Shown: positions 1-6,209, numbered from the stretch's first letter. The stretch: DNA of 7,911 nucleotides from Alphaproteobacteria bacterium (GCA_030428745.1 JAUIEG010000110.1:1-7911); one strand, 5' to 3'. Made by a program: numbers and translations. The notes: generated from the letters alone by a model not told the origin.

Positions 1-1395
1 CTGGAAGCCGTATGCTGCGCGGATGACCGCCTCCTCTTCGCCTTCTGAAAAGACAACCCGCTTCGGCGTTTCAGTGGCGCGCAGGGACGAATAGATGCGC
101 TGGAGGAATGAAGCCGCGGGGTCGAGCCGTGCGGCGAGGGTGTTTTTGTAAGCGGCAAAGTCTTCGATCGGTTTGCGCGCCACGCCGCTGTCGACAGCGG
201 CTTTCGCGACCGCCGGCGGGATTTCGGAGATCAGGCGCGGGTCGAACGGCGCCGGAATGATATAGCCGGGACCGTATTTAAGGCGCTTTCCATAAGCGGC
301 GGCGACTTCGTCAGGCACGTCCTCGCGCGCAAGCTTCGCCAGCGCTTCGGCGCAGGCGATTTTCATTTCTTCATTGATGGTGCGCGCGCGCGCGTCGAGG
401 GCGCCGCGAAAGATGTAGGGAAAGCCGAGAACATTGTTCACCTGGTTCGGATAGTCCGATCTTCCGGTGGCGATAATGGCGTCATCGCGCACGGCCTGGA
501 TATCTTCGGGCGTGATCTCAGGGTTCGGGTTCGCCATGACGAAGACGATCGGGTTTTTCGCCATGGACTTGATCATGTCCTGGGATATGGCGCCGGCGAC
601 AGAAAGGCCGATAACCACATCGGCCCCGTCCATCGCGTCGGAGAGGCTTTTCTTGTCCGTCTCCACTGCGTGGGCCGAGCGCCATTGATCGAGCTGACGG
701 CCTTTGGTGAGAATGCCTTTGGAATCGCAGACAAAGGCGTTTTCGTGGGGCAGGCCCATGGCCTTGATCAGGCCGATCACGGAAAGCGCCGATGAGCCTG
801 CGCCGGATACGGCGACCTTGATGTCCTTGATCGACTTGCCGGTGACGTCGAGGGCGTTCAAGAGCCCCGCGGCGGCGATAATCGCCGTGCCGTGCTGGTC
901 GTCATGGAAGACGGGGATATCCATCAGCTCCTTGAGGCGCTGTTCGATCATGAAGCTTTCCGGCGCGGCAATGTCTTCGAGATTGATGCCGCCGAAAGCG
1001 GGCCCGAGATAGCGAACCGCATTGATGAAGGCTTCGGGGTCTTTGGTGTCCACTTCGATATCGACAGAGTCGATGTCGGCGAAGCGTTTGAACAGAACCG
1101 ACTTGCCTTCCATCACCGGCTTGGAGGCCAGCGCGCCGAGATCGCCCATGCCGAGGATCGCCGTGCCGTTGGAAATGACGGCCACCATGTTGCCCTTGGA
1201 GGTGTAATCGTAAGCCTTGTCCGGATCCTCTGCGATGGCGCGCACCGGCGCGGCGACACCCGGCGAATAAGCGAGCGACAGGTCGCGCTGGGTCGACATG
1301 GGCTTGGTGGGCGTGATTTCCAGCTTGCCGGGCTTGCCGCGGCTGTGAAAGTCCAGGGCTTCCTGGTCGGTGTATTTCGTTGTGCTATCGTCCAT
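1..1395 (-). CDS. maeB: NADP-type malic enzyme, MaeB hybrid form (3' end outside window)
   Basis: Oxidative decarboxylation of malate to pyruvate with reduction of NAD(P), a cytoplasmic link between the TCA cycle and pyruvate. The visible 465 residues begin at an ATG at 1395 and stay open to base 1. In order: a malic enzyme N-terminal domain with the substrate-loop motif LAYSPGVA (catalytic Tyr43), the ASKPVMEGK segment with the general-base lysine near residue 98, metal ligands in GINLEDI (Glu140, Asp141) and FHDDQHGTAI (Asp166 region); then an NAD(P)-binding domain with GAGSSALS at about 198-205. From about residue 445 the sequence KRVVFSEGEEEAVIRAA matches the start of the phosphotransacetylase-like C-terminal domain of MaeB hybrids, so the whole protein should be roughly 750-770 residues and about 300 are missing off the left edge. 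That domain is regulatory in known members and usually not a working transacetylase. NADP over NAD preference is family inference. The start has only a weak upstream GGAAA. Confidence 0.95.
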   Translation of the reverse strand, partial: MDDSTTKYTDQEALDFHSRGKPGKLEITPTKPMSTQRDLSLAYSPGVAAPVRAIAEDPDKAYDYTSKGNMVAVISNGTAILGMGDLGALASKPVMEGKSVLFKRFADIDSVDIEVDTKDPEAFINAVRYLGPAFGGINLEDIAAPESFMIEQRLKELMDIPVFHDDQHGTAIIAAAGLLNALDVTGKSIKDIKVAVSGAGSSALSVIGLIKAMGLPHENAFVCDSKGILTKGRQLDQWRSAHAVETDKKSLSDAMDGADVVIGLSVAGAISQDMIKSMAKNPIVFVMANPNPEITPEDIQAVRDDAIIATGRSDYPNQVNNVLGFPYIFRGALDARARTINEEMKIACAEALAKLAREDVPDEVAAAYGKRLKYGPGYIIPAPFDPRLISEIPPAVAKAAVDSGVARKPIEDFAAYKNTLAARLDPAASFLQRIYSSLRATETPKRVVFSEGEEEAVIRAAYGFQ

Positions 1396-1559
1396 GGGGA
1401 GGCGTTTCCGGGTGTTTCTTTGAATTCGGGTCTGGCTTAACGCCGTTAGCGGACGGCGGCAATGAGGGCGGCGGTTGCATCGGACATTTCCGGTGACTAC
1501 TTGTGTCAGTGCTTTCTATCGATCCCGTAAAGACGCCGAGCGCCCAAAGGCATCAAATC
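1396..1559. promoter_or_regulatory. Divergent intergenic region between malic enzyme and Nfu gene
   Basis: These 164 bases separate two divergently transcribed genes and must hold both promoters or leader regions. I found no convincing -35/-10 pair: the best plus-strand -35-like hexamer is TTGCAT at 1475, but the matching -10 is poor. A small GC hairpin, CGCCG with CGGCG, lies at 1441-1458 and has no T-tract. A GTG-initiated 19-codon extension of the Nfu frame runs through 1503-1559 but is not needed by the family. Confidence 0.4.
1546..1550 (+). promoter_or_regulatory. Ribosome binding site deciding the Nfu start
   Basis: AAAGG lies 9 bases before the ATG at 1560, whose product starts MFIQTEDTPNP, the standard beginning of Nfu proteins. 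This favours 1560 over the in-frame GTG at 1503. Confidence 0.6.
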
Positions 1560-2144
1560 ATGTTCATTCAGACTGAAGACACGCCAAATCCGCAATCCAT
1601 GAAGTTCCTGCCCGGACAGCCGGTGCTGGGTCAGGGCGCGCTGGGGATCGATTTTCCGACCATCGAAGCCGCCGCATCGTCGCCGCTTGCCGCCATGCTG
1701 TTCGAGACGGACGGGGTTATGGGGATTTATCTCGGCGCGGACTTCATCACGGTGACCAAGGCCGAAGCCGTCGAATGGGTGCATATCAAGCCGACGCTGC
1801 TCGGCGCCATCGCCGATTTTTTCACCGCCGGTTTGCCGGTTCTGGCGGAGGGGGGCGCCGCGCCGTCATCGTCTCCGGCGACGCCAGTGGAAGATTATGA
1901 GGGCGAAGACCGCGAAGTTGTTGAGCAGATCATCGAGCTGATCGAAACGCGTGTGCGTCCAGCCGTCGCGGCTGACGGCGGGGATATCGTCTTCAAGCAC
2001 TACGAGCCGCGCACTGGCGTGGTCTTTCTGTCCATGCAGGGCGCCTGTGCGGGCTGCCCGTCCTCGACCATGACCCTCAAAAGCGGGATCGAGAACATGT
2101 TGAAGCACTATGTGCCAGAAGTGGCGCGGGTCGAGGCGGCCTAG
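1560..2144 (+). CDS. Nfu-type iron-sulfur cluster carrier protein
   Basis: A cytoplasmic Fe-S carrier that accepts a cluster from the assembly scaffold and passes it to apo-enzymes. The 194-residue product has the two-domain plan of the alphaproteobacterial and mitochondrial NFU1 group. Residues 1 to about 90 form the Nfu N-terminal domain, opening MFIQTEDTPNPQSMKFLPG. A flexible Ala/Pro/Ser/Gly linker covers about 97-112. The NifU C-terminal domain runs from about 117 to 190, with VRPAVAADGGDI and the cluster-binding pair in GACAGCPSS (Cys163 and Cys166), the CxxC that bridges a 4Fe-4S cluster between two monomers. Everything needed for function is present. An upstream in-frame GTG at 1503 would add 19 residues, but the family start and an AAAGG 9 bases before 1560 favour the shorter form. 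It is divergent from the malic enzyme and followed by a 110-base gap before the dodecin. It may also be named NfuA, although E. coli NfuA has a different N-terminal domain. Confidence 0.94.
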   Translation: MFIQTEDTPNPQSMKFLPGQPVLGQGALGIDFPTIEAAASSPLAAMLFETDGVMGIYLGADFITVTKAEAVEWVHIKPTLLGAIADFFTAGLPVLAEGGAAPSSSPATPVEDYEGEDREVVEQIIELIETRVRPAVAADGGDIVFKHYEPRTGVVFLSMQGACAGCPSSTMTLKSGIENMLKHYVPEVARVEAA

Positions 2145-2204
2145 CGCTGCCATTCCTCATCCCGCGAATCTTCATCCGCAGGCCGAACTGCGGCGATGGA
2201 CGCC

Positions 2205-2251
2205 GTGTTCCTTTCCTGAGCGCTCAATGCGCGAGAAATGGAAAGGAACGC
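2205..2251 (+). promoter_or_regulatory. Inverted repeat that would mask the dodecin ribosome binding site
   Basis: GTTCCTTTCC at 2207-2216 is the exact reverse complement of GGAAAGGAAC at 2240-2249, and the second arm contains the AAAGGAA ribosome binding site (2242-2248) of the dodecin gene, 6 bases before its ATG. One G-U pair (2206 with 2250) and one G-C pair (2205 with 2251) extend the stem to 12. The 23-base interior can form a further GCGC/GCGC stem (2220-2223 with 2229-2232) capped by TCAAT. No T-tract follows, so it does not look like a terminator. A role in translational control is inference. Confidence 0.5.
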
Positions 2252-2254
2252 CTC

Positions 2255-2464
2255 ATGTCAGATAATGTCTACGCCGTCTCGAAAGTCGTCGGGACCTCAA
2301 AATCCTCCATTGAGGACGCCATTCAGAATGCGATCGCGACGGCGTCCAAAACGCTGAAAAATCTCGACTGGTTCGAAGTCAAGGAAACTCGCGGTCTGAT
2401 CGACGATAATAAGGTCGCCTATTATCAGGTCGCGCTGGAGCTTGGCTTTCGCTATGAAAAATAG
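2255..2464 (+). CDS. Dodecin, flavin-binding dodecameric protein
   Basis: Dodecins are small cytoplasmic proteins that assemble into hollow 12-mers and bind flavins in stacked pairs, buffering free FMN or riboflavin and protecting against photoreactive flavin. The 69-residue product is of family length. It shows the full signature: VYAVSKVVGTSKSSIEDAI for the first strand and start of the helix, TLKNLDWFEVKETRG around the flavin-stacking tryptophan (Trp39), and YYQVALELGFRYE for the last strand, with Gln58 at the position that contacts the isoalloxazine ring in studied dodecins. The start is supported by AAAGGAA 6 bases upstream. That site lies inside a long inverted repeat, so translation may be controlled. 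The next gene, 42 bases downstream on the same strand, encodes an FMN-family nitroreductase, which suits a flavin context. Which flavin or cofactor is bound cannot be told from the sequence. Confidence 0.95.
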   Translation: MSDNVYAVSKVVGTSKSSIEDAIQNAIATASKTLKNLDWFEVKETRGLIDDNKVAYYQVALELGFRYEK

Positions 2465-2506
2465 CATGAAGTGCGGCGAGCCAGGAGCCGATGGAGCAAG
2501 CCACTC

Positions 2507-3100
2507 ATGTCCGACAAGATGATCAACGACCAAGCCCTCGACATTATTTTCCGCGATGCGCGCACCCATAATGGCTGGGAGGAGCGCAAGGTCACGCGGC
2601 CGCTGATGCAGGCGGTTTACGATCTCATGAAATGGGGAGCGACCTCGGCCAATTGCTCGCCGGCGCGGTTTGTCTTTGTGGCGTCCGATGATGCGAAAAA
2701 GCGCCTTGAGCCGCATCTCGGCGACGGCAACAAGGCGAAGACCATGGCTGCGCCCTGCTGCGTCATTATCGGGCATGACATGGAGTTCTACGAAAAGCTG
2801 CCAGAACTTTTTCCGCATACGGACGCGAAAAGCTGGTTCACTGGCAATGATGAGCTGATCAAGACAACGGCGTTTCGCAACGGCACGCTGCAAGGCGCCT
2901 ATTTCATGATCGCGGCGCGCGCCGTTGGTCTCGATTGCGGGCCCATGTCCGGTTTCGACAATGAAGGCGTCGACAAGGAGTTTTTCGCCGGCACCAGCTA
3001 CAAGTCGAATTTTCTGTGCAATATCGGTTACGGGACCGATGAAAATCTCTTCCCGCGCTCGCCGCGGCTGGAATTCGACGACGCCTGCCAGGTTCTTTAA
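2507..3100 (+). CDS. Nitroreductase family protein, RutE-like (FMN-dependent)
   Basis: A 197-residue NAD(P)H:FMN-type oxidoreductase, expected to be a cytoplasmic homodimer. It resembles the malonic semialdehyde reductase / RutE branch along its whole length: LDIIFRDARTHNGW near the N-terminus, the FMN-loop segment KWGATSANCSPARFVFV at about 42-58, KTMAAPCCVI, EFYEKLPELFPHTDA, then RNGTLQGAYFMIAARAVGL with CGPMSGFDN for the second FMN-contacting region, and LCNIGYG...FPRSPRL at the end. The length agrees with RutE (about 196). In E. coli RutE works in pyrimidine breakdown within the rut operon; no other rut gene is visible here, so its real substrate is open and it could be a general nitro- or enal-reductase. 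The open frame extends back to 2471, but the family start MSDK and a GGAG 10 bases upstream favour the ATG at 2507. It follows the dodecin by 42 bases and probably shares its transcript. Confidence 0.9.
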   Translation: MSDKMINDQALDIIFRDARTHNGWEERKVTRPLMQAVYDLMKWGATSANCSPARFVFVASDDAKKRLEPHLGDGNKAKTMAAPCCVIIGHDMEFYEKLPELFPHTDAKSWFTGNDELIKTTAFRNGTLQGAYFMIAARAVGLDCGPMSGFDNEGVDKEFFAGTSYKSNFLCNIGYGTDENLFPRSPRLEFDDACQVL

Positions 3101-3108
3101 CTCGCTTT

Positions 3109-3113
3109 GGAAG
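3109..3113 (+). promoter_or_regulatory. Ribosome binding site deciding the methyltransferase start
   Basis: GGAAG sits 5 bases before a GTG at 3119. This favours the GTG over the in-frame TTG at 3107, which overlaps the site itself and has no good site of its own. Confidence 0.45.
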
Positions 3114-3118
3114 CGGCT

Positions 3119-3895
3119 GTGAAACAGCGTCTTGTCTCTGTTGCGCGCGGGCTCGGCCTGTTGCCGGCGTTCGACGCGCTGCGGTTCATGCGCTCCAAAT
3201 GGGCGAGCGCGGAAGACAATGCGCGGTTCCGGAAAGCGCATCCTGATTTTGTCCCGCCGCCGCTCTGGTGGATGCATGACATGTATCGCCACACCTCCTT
3301 CGCGCTTTATTGGAAGACGGGTCAGGCGACGGCGGAGACGCTCGCGGGGCTGATTGATGCGCATGTGAAGGCGGATGCGCCGCGCGTCGCCGATTGGGGT
3401 TGCGGGCTTTCGCGTGTGCTGCGTCACCTTCCCAGTCACTATCGCTGCACCGGTTTCGATTACAATGACCGCGCTATTCGTTGGTGTACGGATAATATAA
3501 AGGACGCGCAGTTTTTTCATAACGGCCTGATGCCGCCTTTGCCTGCCGCCGCGGCGTCTTTCGATGCGCTTTATGCGCTGTCGGTTTTCACCCATCTTTC
3601 CGAAGAGGCCCATGACGCATGGATGCATGACATCGCCCGTGTGCTGGCGCCGGGCGGCGTTTTCCTCGGTGCGTTTCACGTCAATCTTGCGCCGGAACAG
3701 CTTCTGCCGGAAGAACAAGCGCAGTTCGACGCCGGTGAGCTGGTGGTGCGCGGCCGGGTCAAGGAAGGCTCACGCACCTATGTGGCCTATCACCCGGAAA
3801 GCTGGCTCAGAAACCATCTCTTTCACGGGTGGGAGATCCTGGAAGGCCCGGTCGATTTCTTTGGCCAATCCCTGTTTGTTGCGCGCCGCCCTTAA
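3119..3895 (+). CDS. Class I SAM-dependent methyltransferase, substrate unknown
   Basis: A 258-residue protein with a Rossmann-type methyltransferase core. Motif I is VADWGCGLSRV at about 90-100 (numbering from the GTG), followed by the acidic ribose-binding loop TGFDYNDRAI at about 111-120. The later FDALYALSVFTHL and the helix plus VLAPGGVFLGAFH are the usual motifs IV to VI. About 90 residues precede the core, including HPDFVPPPLWWMHDMYRHTSFALYW, an extension seen in small-molecule or glycan-type methyltransferases. The C-terminal part, about 190-258, lacks a recognised domain. The acceptor substrate cannot be deduced. No signal peptide or membrane segment is seen, so it is probably cytoplasmic. 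It starts 18 bases after the nitroreductase stop, likely in one operon, and its stop codon overlaps that of the convergent amidase gene. The start is uncertain between GTG 3119 and TTG 3107; the GTG has the better ribosome binding site. Confidence 0.85.
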   Translation: MKQRLVSVARGLGLLPAFDALRFMRSKWASAEDNARFRKAHPDFVPPPLWWMHDMYRHTSFALYWKTGQATAETLAGLIDAHVKADAPRVADWGCGLSRVLRHLPSHYRCTGFDYNDRAIRWCTDNIKDAQFFHNGLMPPLPAAAASFDALYALSVFTHLSEEAHDAWMHDIARVLAPGGVFLGAFHVNLAPEQLLPEEQAQFDAGELVVRGRVKEGSRTYVAYHPESWLRNHLFHGWEILEGPVDFFGQSLFVARRP

Positions 3896-4476
3896 TCTAA
3901 AACCAGCGCTCTAAAATCCGCCCACGGAAAGTTTGCGCCAGGGTCCGTGCGCCGCGTGGGGTCAAGGCGCGCATGGCTGACCACATGAGCAAGGTTTGGA
4001 TATTTCCCGGCGGCGTAACGTATGATCTCCGCCGTTGCCTTGATCTGCCAGTCAGAAAACAGGTCGCGCCCATTCTGCCGGTTGACGATTTCAATCCCGA
4101 GCGACAGGCGGTTGATGTTTGTTGCGCCGGCGCAGATGTCGGGATGCGCGCAGGATTTTCGCACATGCCAGGCGGCGAGGCGTTCAGGACAGGTCGCCCA
4201 GACATGTTTTCCGTGGGCGGGTTCATCCTTATCTGGAACAATCCAGTGAAAGCTTGCGCGGCCTTCCTCCATGACGGAAACGGCGCCCGCTGTTGATGCG
4301 CCCGCCGTTGCGTGGATGACAATGACGCGCACGGCCTCTTCCTGCGGCGCGCGCCGCAGCGAGGCGCAGCCGCCAGCGGCGGCCCAGGCGGTCTGGTGAA
4401 TTTCTTCGGCGAGCGGGATGCGCGCCCAATTGCGATCAGGCGGCAGGTCGAACTGGAATTCGGTCGGATCGGCCAT
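3892..4476 (-). CDS. N-acetylmuramoyl-L-alanine amidase, Amidase_2 family
   Basis: A zinc amidase predicted to cut the bond between N-acetylmuramic acid and L-alanine in peptidoglycan or its fragments. The 194-residue product has the Amidase_2 (AmpD/T7 lysozyme) fold signs: RVIVIHATAG with the first zinc ligand His55, SLGIEIVN with the probable catalytic Glu129, and HVVSHARLDPTRRTDPG with His168 and Asp178 as the other zinc ligands. All ligands are present, so it should be active. There is no signal peptide or lipobox; the N-terminus is acidic and soluble (MADPTEFQFDLPPDRN), which points to a cytoplasmic AmpD-like recycling role or export by other means. A phage-type endolysin is possible, but no phage genes are near. 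Four cysteines (37, 96, 109, 115) are notable for such a protein. The start is firm: AAAGGAGG lies 5 bases upstream. It is convergent with the methyltransferase, sharing TTAA at 3892-3895, and divergent from tsaB. Confidence 0.9.
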   Translation of the reverse strand: MADPTEFQFDLPPDRNWARIPLAEEIHQTAWAAAGGCASLRRAPQEEAVRVIVIHATAGASTAGAVSVMEEGRASFHWIVPDKDEPAHGKHVWATCPERLAAWHVRKSCAHPDICAGATNINRLSLGIEIVNRQNGRDLFSDWQIKATAEIIRYAAGKYPNLAHVVSHARLDPTRRTDPGANFPWADFRALVLD

Positions 4477-4481
4477 GGCGG

Positions 4482-4489
4482 CCTCCTTT
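4482..4489 (-). promoter_or_regulatory. Strong ribosome binding site of the amidase gene
   Basis: On the minus strand this reads AAAGGAGG and ends 5 bases before the ATG at 4476. It is the best Shine-Dalgarno match in the window and fixes the amidase start. Confidence 0.75.
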
Positions 4490-4534
4490 CAAACTAAAAG
4501 AGCGGGGATTTGCGGAAGGGCGTCGGCGCCCTAT

Positions 4535-4539
4535 GGAGG
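4535..4539 (+). promoter_or_regulatory. Ribosome binding site deciding the tsaB start
   Basis: GGAGG is placed 5 bases before the ATG at 4545. An upstream in-frame ATG at 4533 overlaps this site and would only add MEAP before the conserved MLVLGLDTA start, so 4545 is preferred. Confidence 0.65.
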
Positions 4540-4544
4540 CGCCT

Positions 4545-5219
4545 ATGTTGGTTTTGGGATTGGATACGGCGCTTCAACGCTGCTCGGTCGCTATCATAAG
4601 GGGCGATGAGGTGGTGGTGGATGAATCCGTCGGGATGGAGCGCGGCCACGCGGAACGGCTCGCCCCCATGGCGGCGGCGGCGCTGAAGAAAGCCGGCGTT
4701 TCCATCCGCGATCTGGACCGGGTCGGCGTGGTCGTCGGGCCCGGCGGGTTCACCGGGGTCAGGGTCGCCCTCTCCTTCGCGCGCGGGCTTGGCGTCGGGA
4801 CTGGAATCCCCATTGTCGGGATCACCAGCCTTGCGGCGCTCGCGGCGCCTCATTGGGCGCAGGGCCTTGTTGCGCCAGTGATCGATGCGAGGCGGGAGCA
4901 GGTTTACGCTGCGCTTTACGGGCCCGGCGGCGACATCATCTCGCCGCCCTTTGTCTCGAACCCGAAAGAGGCTTTGAAAAGACTGGAAGAAAAGGCCGCG
5001 GGGCGGAAGGTCTGCGTTGTCGGCTCAGGCGGACCTCTTATCGGCGCGGCGCCCGCTGGCTGGGATGTTTCGGCGGGCGGCGAGGAGATCAGCGCTAGCA
5101 TTGTCGCCTGTCTGGCCGCCAGCGCGCCTGCGCCAGACGGGCCGCCGGCGCCGCTCTATCTGCGTCCGCCCGACGCCAAGCCGGGCAAGCCCGGCCTCTT
5201 CGACGGCGCGGCGACATGA
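4545..5219 (+). CDS. tsaB: tRNA threonylcarbamoyladenosine biosynthesis protein TsaB
   Basis: TsaB is the non-catalytic partner of TsaD in the complex that puts threonylcarbamoyl on A37 of ANN-decoding tRNAs (t6A), together with TsaE and TsaC. The 224-residue product has the degenerate ASKHA fold expected: LGLDTALQRCSVAI at the N-terminus, the family signature GPGGFTGVRVALSFARGLG at 65-83 (most homologues have GPGSFTG; here Ser is Gly), PIVGITSLAALA, and VIDARREQVYAALYG in the middle. The C-terminal half is shorter and more variable, ending APLYLRPPDAKPG, also typical. The start is set by GGAGG before 4545; the alternative is ATG 4533. Its stop overlaps the start of rimI as ATGA (5216-5219), so the two are translationally coupled, a common arrangement in Proteobacteria. 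It is divergent from the amidase across about 70 bases that must contain its promoter, but no clear hexamers are seen there. Confidence 0.94.
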   Translation: MLVLGLDTALQRCSVAIIRGDEVVVDESVGMERGHAERLAPMAAAALKKAGVSIRDLDRVGVVVGPGGFTGVRVALSFARGLGVGTGIPIVGITSLAALAAPHWAQGLVAPVIDARREQVYAALYGPGGDIISPPFVSNPKEALKRLEEKAAGRKVCVVGSGGPLIGAAPAGWDVSAGGEEISASIVACLAASAPAPDGPPAPLYLRPPDAKPGKPGLFDGAAT

Positions 5220-5662
5220 CAAGGTGGCGGATCTGGCCTGCCAGCCGCAAAGACGCCGATGCGCTCGCCCGGCTTGAGGCGCTCGCCTTTGGCGGGCGGA
5301 GCTGGGGCTCGGACAGCGTTCGCGAGAGTTTTGTTGCGCCGCGCGTGACAGTTCTTTTTGGCGGCGAAAGCGAAGCGGACCCGAAAGGCTTTGCGGTCTG
5401 GCGCGACCTTGGTGAGGAAGCCGAAGTGCTCACCATCGGTGTTGTCGGCGAAGTGCGCCGGGGTGGGCTTGGCCGGGCGCTGCTGGAGGGTGTTCTGGAG
5501 GGGGGCCGGGCCTCCGGCGCAGAGCGTTGTTTTCTGGAGGTCGACGCCTTGAATGAAGGCGCGCTAAAGCTGTACGCCCGAGCCGGTTTTGCACAAGTGG
5601 GCGAGCGTCGGCGCTACTACCGCGATGGCGGCGATGCGGTGGTGATGGCGCTCGACTTGTAG
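5216..5662 (+). CDS. rimI: RimI-like ribosomal protein/N-terminal alanine acetyltransferase (GNAT)
   Basis: A 148-residue GNAT-family acetyltransferase. RimI of E. coli acetylates the N-terminal alanine of ribosomal protein S18; other substrates are possible. The acetyl-CoA pyrophosphate loop is at 81-90, RRGGLGRALL (RxxGxG form), preceded by the strand VLTIGVV. FLEVDALNEGALKLYARAGF at 106-125 carries Glu108 and Tyr120, aligned by eye with the catalytic glutamate and tyrosine of E. coli RimI. The usual LEVRxSN is here LEVDALN, so the Arg is replaced. RRRYYRDGGDAVVMAL at the end is the standard RimI close. The gene overlaps tsaB by 4 bases, the usual tsaB-rimI pairing, which makes the assignment firmer than for an isolated GNAT protein. 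Confidence 0.9.
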   Translation: MTRWRIWPASRKDADALARLEALAFGGRSWGSDSVRESFVAPRVTVLFGGESEADPKGFAVWRDLGEEAEVLTIGVVGEVRRGGLGRALLEGVLEGGRASGAERCFLEVDALNEGALKLYARAGFAQVGERRRYYRDGGDAVVMALDL

Positions 5663-5752
5663 CGCCCGCGCGCGGTTCGCTTTCGAGTTGCATGGCGCGG
5701 CGGCGGCGGCGATAAAGGCGCTCGTTGGCCTGCGCTGTATCAAGGAGACTAC

Positions 5753-6172
5753 ATGGATCGGCTTGAGAAAATCTGTGTCGCCAAAGGCATGCGCATGACG
5801 GAGCAGCGCCGGGTGATCGCGCGCGTCCTGTCCGTCGCCGAGGATCATCCCGATGTGGAGGAGATCCACCGCCGGGCCACGGAGATCGATGACAAGATTT
5901 CGATCGCCACCGTTTATCGCACCATGCGTCTGTTTGAGGAGGCGGAGGTCGTCGAGCGTCACGACTTTCAGGACGGCCGCGCCCGCTATGAAGAGGCGAC
6001 AGAGTTGCATCACGACCACCTCATCAACCTCAAATCCGGTGAGGTCATTGAATTCGTGAATGAAGAGATCGAAGCGCTGCAGAAAAAGATCGCCGAGCAG
6101 CATGGCTTCAAGCTCGTGGATCACCGGCTGGAGCTCTACGGCGTGCCGCTAGATAAGGCCAAGGATTCATAA
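5753..6172 (+). CDS. fur: Fur-family metalloregulator (Fur/Mur type, no CxxC)
   Basis: A 139-residue metal-sensing repressor of the Fur family, matching E. coli Fur along its length. Residues 1 to about 80 are the winged-helix DNA-binding domain: GMRMTEQRRVIARVL, the recognition-helix segment ISIATVYRTMRLFEEAEVV (49-67), then HDFQDGRARYEE. The dimerisation domain follows with the metal-site segment HHDHLINLKSGEVIEF (86-101) and later His117 and His124. In E. coli Fur the same stretch is HHDHLICLDCGKVIEF: the two cysteines of the structural zinc site are here Asn92 and Ser95, with no C-terminal cysteine pair either; the only cysteine is Cys8. Loss of this site is known for several alphaproteobacterial Fur/Mur proteins, some of which sense manganese more than iron, so the metal is not certain. 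AAGGAG at 5742-5747 supports the start. The gene lies 90 bases after rimI and may be cotranscribed; that gap holds a short CGG run but no clear promoter. Confidence 0.93.
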   Translation: MDRLEKICVAKGMRMTEQRRVIARVLSVAEDHPDVEEIHRRATEIDDKISIATVYRTMRLFEEAEVVERHDFQDGRARYEEATELHHDHLINLKSGEVIEFVNEEIEALQKKIAEQHGFKLVDHRLELYGVPLDKAKDS

Positions 6173-6209
6173 ATTTTTGGATAGAAAAGCCAAAACGCAT
6201 AACGGATTC

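Noticed and set aside
382..394. An alternating GC run, possibly Z-DNA prone
   Set aside because: It encodes an Arg/Ala stretch inside the malic enzyme (ALDARARTIN) and is explained by codon choice in GC-rich DNA.
892..1440. A 182-codon open frame on the plus strand
   Set aside because: It is antisense to the malic enzyme, whose motifs run unbroken through this stretch.
1441..1458. Small GC hairpin between malic enzyme and Nfu genes
   Set aside because: A 5-base stem in GC-rich DNA with no T-tract and no evident regulatory placement.
1475..1503. TTGCAT and TACTTG as a promoter for the Nfu gene
   Set aside because: The spacing of 17 is right, but the -10 matches only two of six consensus bases, so it cannot be told from chance.
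2297..3718. A 473-codon open frame on the minus strand, the longest complete one in the window
   Set aside because: It lies opposite the dodecin, nitroreductase and methyltransferase genes, all with clear family motifs. Its product is Arg/His-rich with no recognisable domain, as expected from antisense of GC-rich coding DNA.
5698..5711. A short CGG repeat between rimI and fur
   Set aside because: Only about four units, common by chance at this base composition; no sign of a larger repeat.
5564..6124. A 186-codon minus-strand frame
   Set aside because: It is antisense to the rimI end and the Fur gene, whose family match is strong; no motif supports it.
6174..6195. TTTTGG/CCAAAA hairpin just after the Fur gene as a terminator
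   Set aside because: The stem is only six mostly A-T pairs with a 9-base loop and has no following T-tract, so it would be too weak.
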